Part shown: positions 5,469 through 5,612 of the stretch, in pieces | Layout of the letters: each line of letters starts with the position of its first letter | Position numbering within the stretch: position 1 is the first letter of the stretch | NCBI GenBank assembly: GCA_016280345.1 | Contig: JAEEGN010000155.1 | Coordinates: 1-5,612, forward strand | Length of the DNA stretch: 5,612 bases | From: Selenomonadaceae bacterium | GTDB taxonomy: Bacteria > Bacillota > Negativicutes > Selenomonadales > Selenomonadaceae | Direction: 5' to 3' | Notes under the pieces: model-generated | Databases searched by the model: none | The model's input: only the letters and a program-made list of their open reading frames with translations | What the model was told of the DNA's origin: nothing | Position numbers and translations under genes: made by a program

Positions 5469-5612
5469 TCATCGGCGGGCCAGACGGAACGCCCGCCGGA
5501 CCGGTTCCAGCGCCGCCGCCGCGGCCAGTCCCACCGCCAGCCCCGCCAGCAGGCCCGCAACGCCATAGAGCGGCAGATACGCGGCCAGGGCCGGCGACTC
5601 CAGCACCCAGAC
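5469..5612 (-). CDS. C-terminal fragment of an unidentified membrane protein
   Basis: An open frame of 47 residues runs in from beyond the right edge to a TGA (5471-5469). It starts VWVLESPALAAYLP, continues with a hydrophobic Ala/Leu/Gly segment (about residues 12-35), and ends EPVRRAFRLARR. A transmembrane helix followed by an Arg-rich tail fits an inner-membrane protein with its C-terminus in the cytoplasm. The Pro-containing stretch before a final helix recalls Wzz-type chain-length regulators, but the fragment is too short to assign. It points the same way as the downstream cluster and is 109 bases from it, so it may belong to the same locus. Confidence 0.6.
   Translation of the reverse strand, partial: VWVLESPALAAYLPLYGVAGLLAGLAVGLAAAAALEPVRRAFRLARR

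Noticed and set aside
5378..5566. 62-residue - strand open frame spanning the right-hand intergenic region
   Set aside because: It overlaps the better-supported membrane-protein tail in another frame and has a Trp/Arg-rich composition typical of chance frames.

Overview
The window is GC-rich (about 60% by eye; some 60-base blocks count 65%) and densely coding. It looks like the chromosome of a diderm anaerobic bacterium. The best guess is the Negativicutes (Selenomonas/Mitsuokella-like), because the first gene combines an LPP20-type domain with a conserved C-terminal domain beginning YTGVIIDCTGLGL that I associate with that group. A SPINDLY-type glycosyltransferase beside LicD proteins also fits. 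This assignment is an inference; no rRNA or marker gene is present.

Layout. Positions 1-691 (+ strand) hold the 3' end of a probable exported LPP20-family protein with a 14-threonine tract and a proline-rich linker. A long, near-perfect hairpin at 725-767 separates it from four convergent genes on the - strand. In transcription order these are: a GT41/SPINDLY-type O-glycosyltransferase (5359-3647), a LicD-family protein whose catalytic acidic residues have been replaced (3557-2670), a second LicD-family protein with those residues intact (2599-1700), and an exported VanX/DdpX-type D-alanyl-D-alanine dipeptidase (1618-812). Upstream of them, 5612-5469 (- strand) is the C-terminal end of an unidentified membrane protein.

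The four complete - strand genes are separated by only 89, 70 and 81 bases. No convincing internal terminator is visible, so they may form one transcription unit ending at the 725-767 hairpin. A tentative reading is a glycan-decoration locus: the GT41 enzyme attaches a sugar to protein, and the LicD pair adds a phospho-substituent (in the style of phosphocholine) to a glycan. The periplasmic dipeptidase may be an envelope-related passenger.

The most notable observation is the tandem LicD pair. One member keeps the WDDDID and GIFLDI signatures. The other reads WDDAFR and GIFLAI, losing three acidic residues expected to be catalytic while keeping an intact reading frame and the rest of the fold. 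That suggests a pseudoenzyme partner or a protein with a new function. No RNA gene, insertion sequence or CRISPR array is visible, and no gene-free stretch exceeds about 120 bases.
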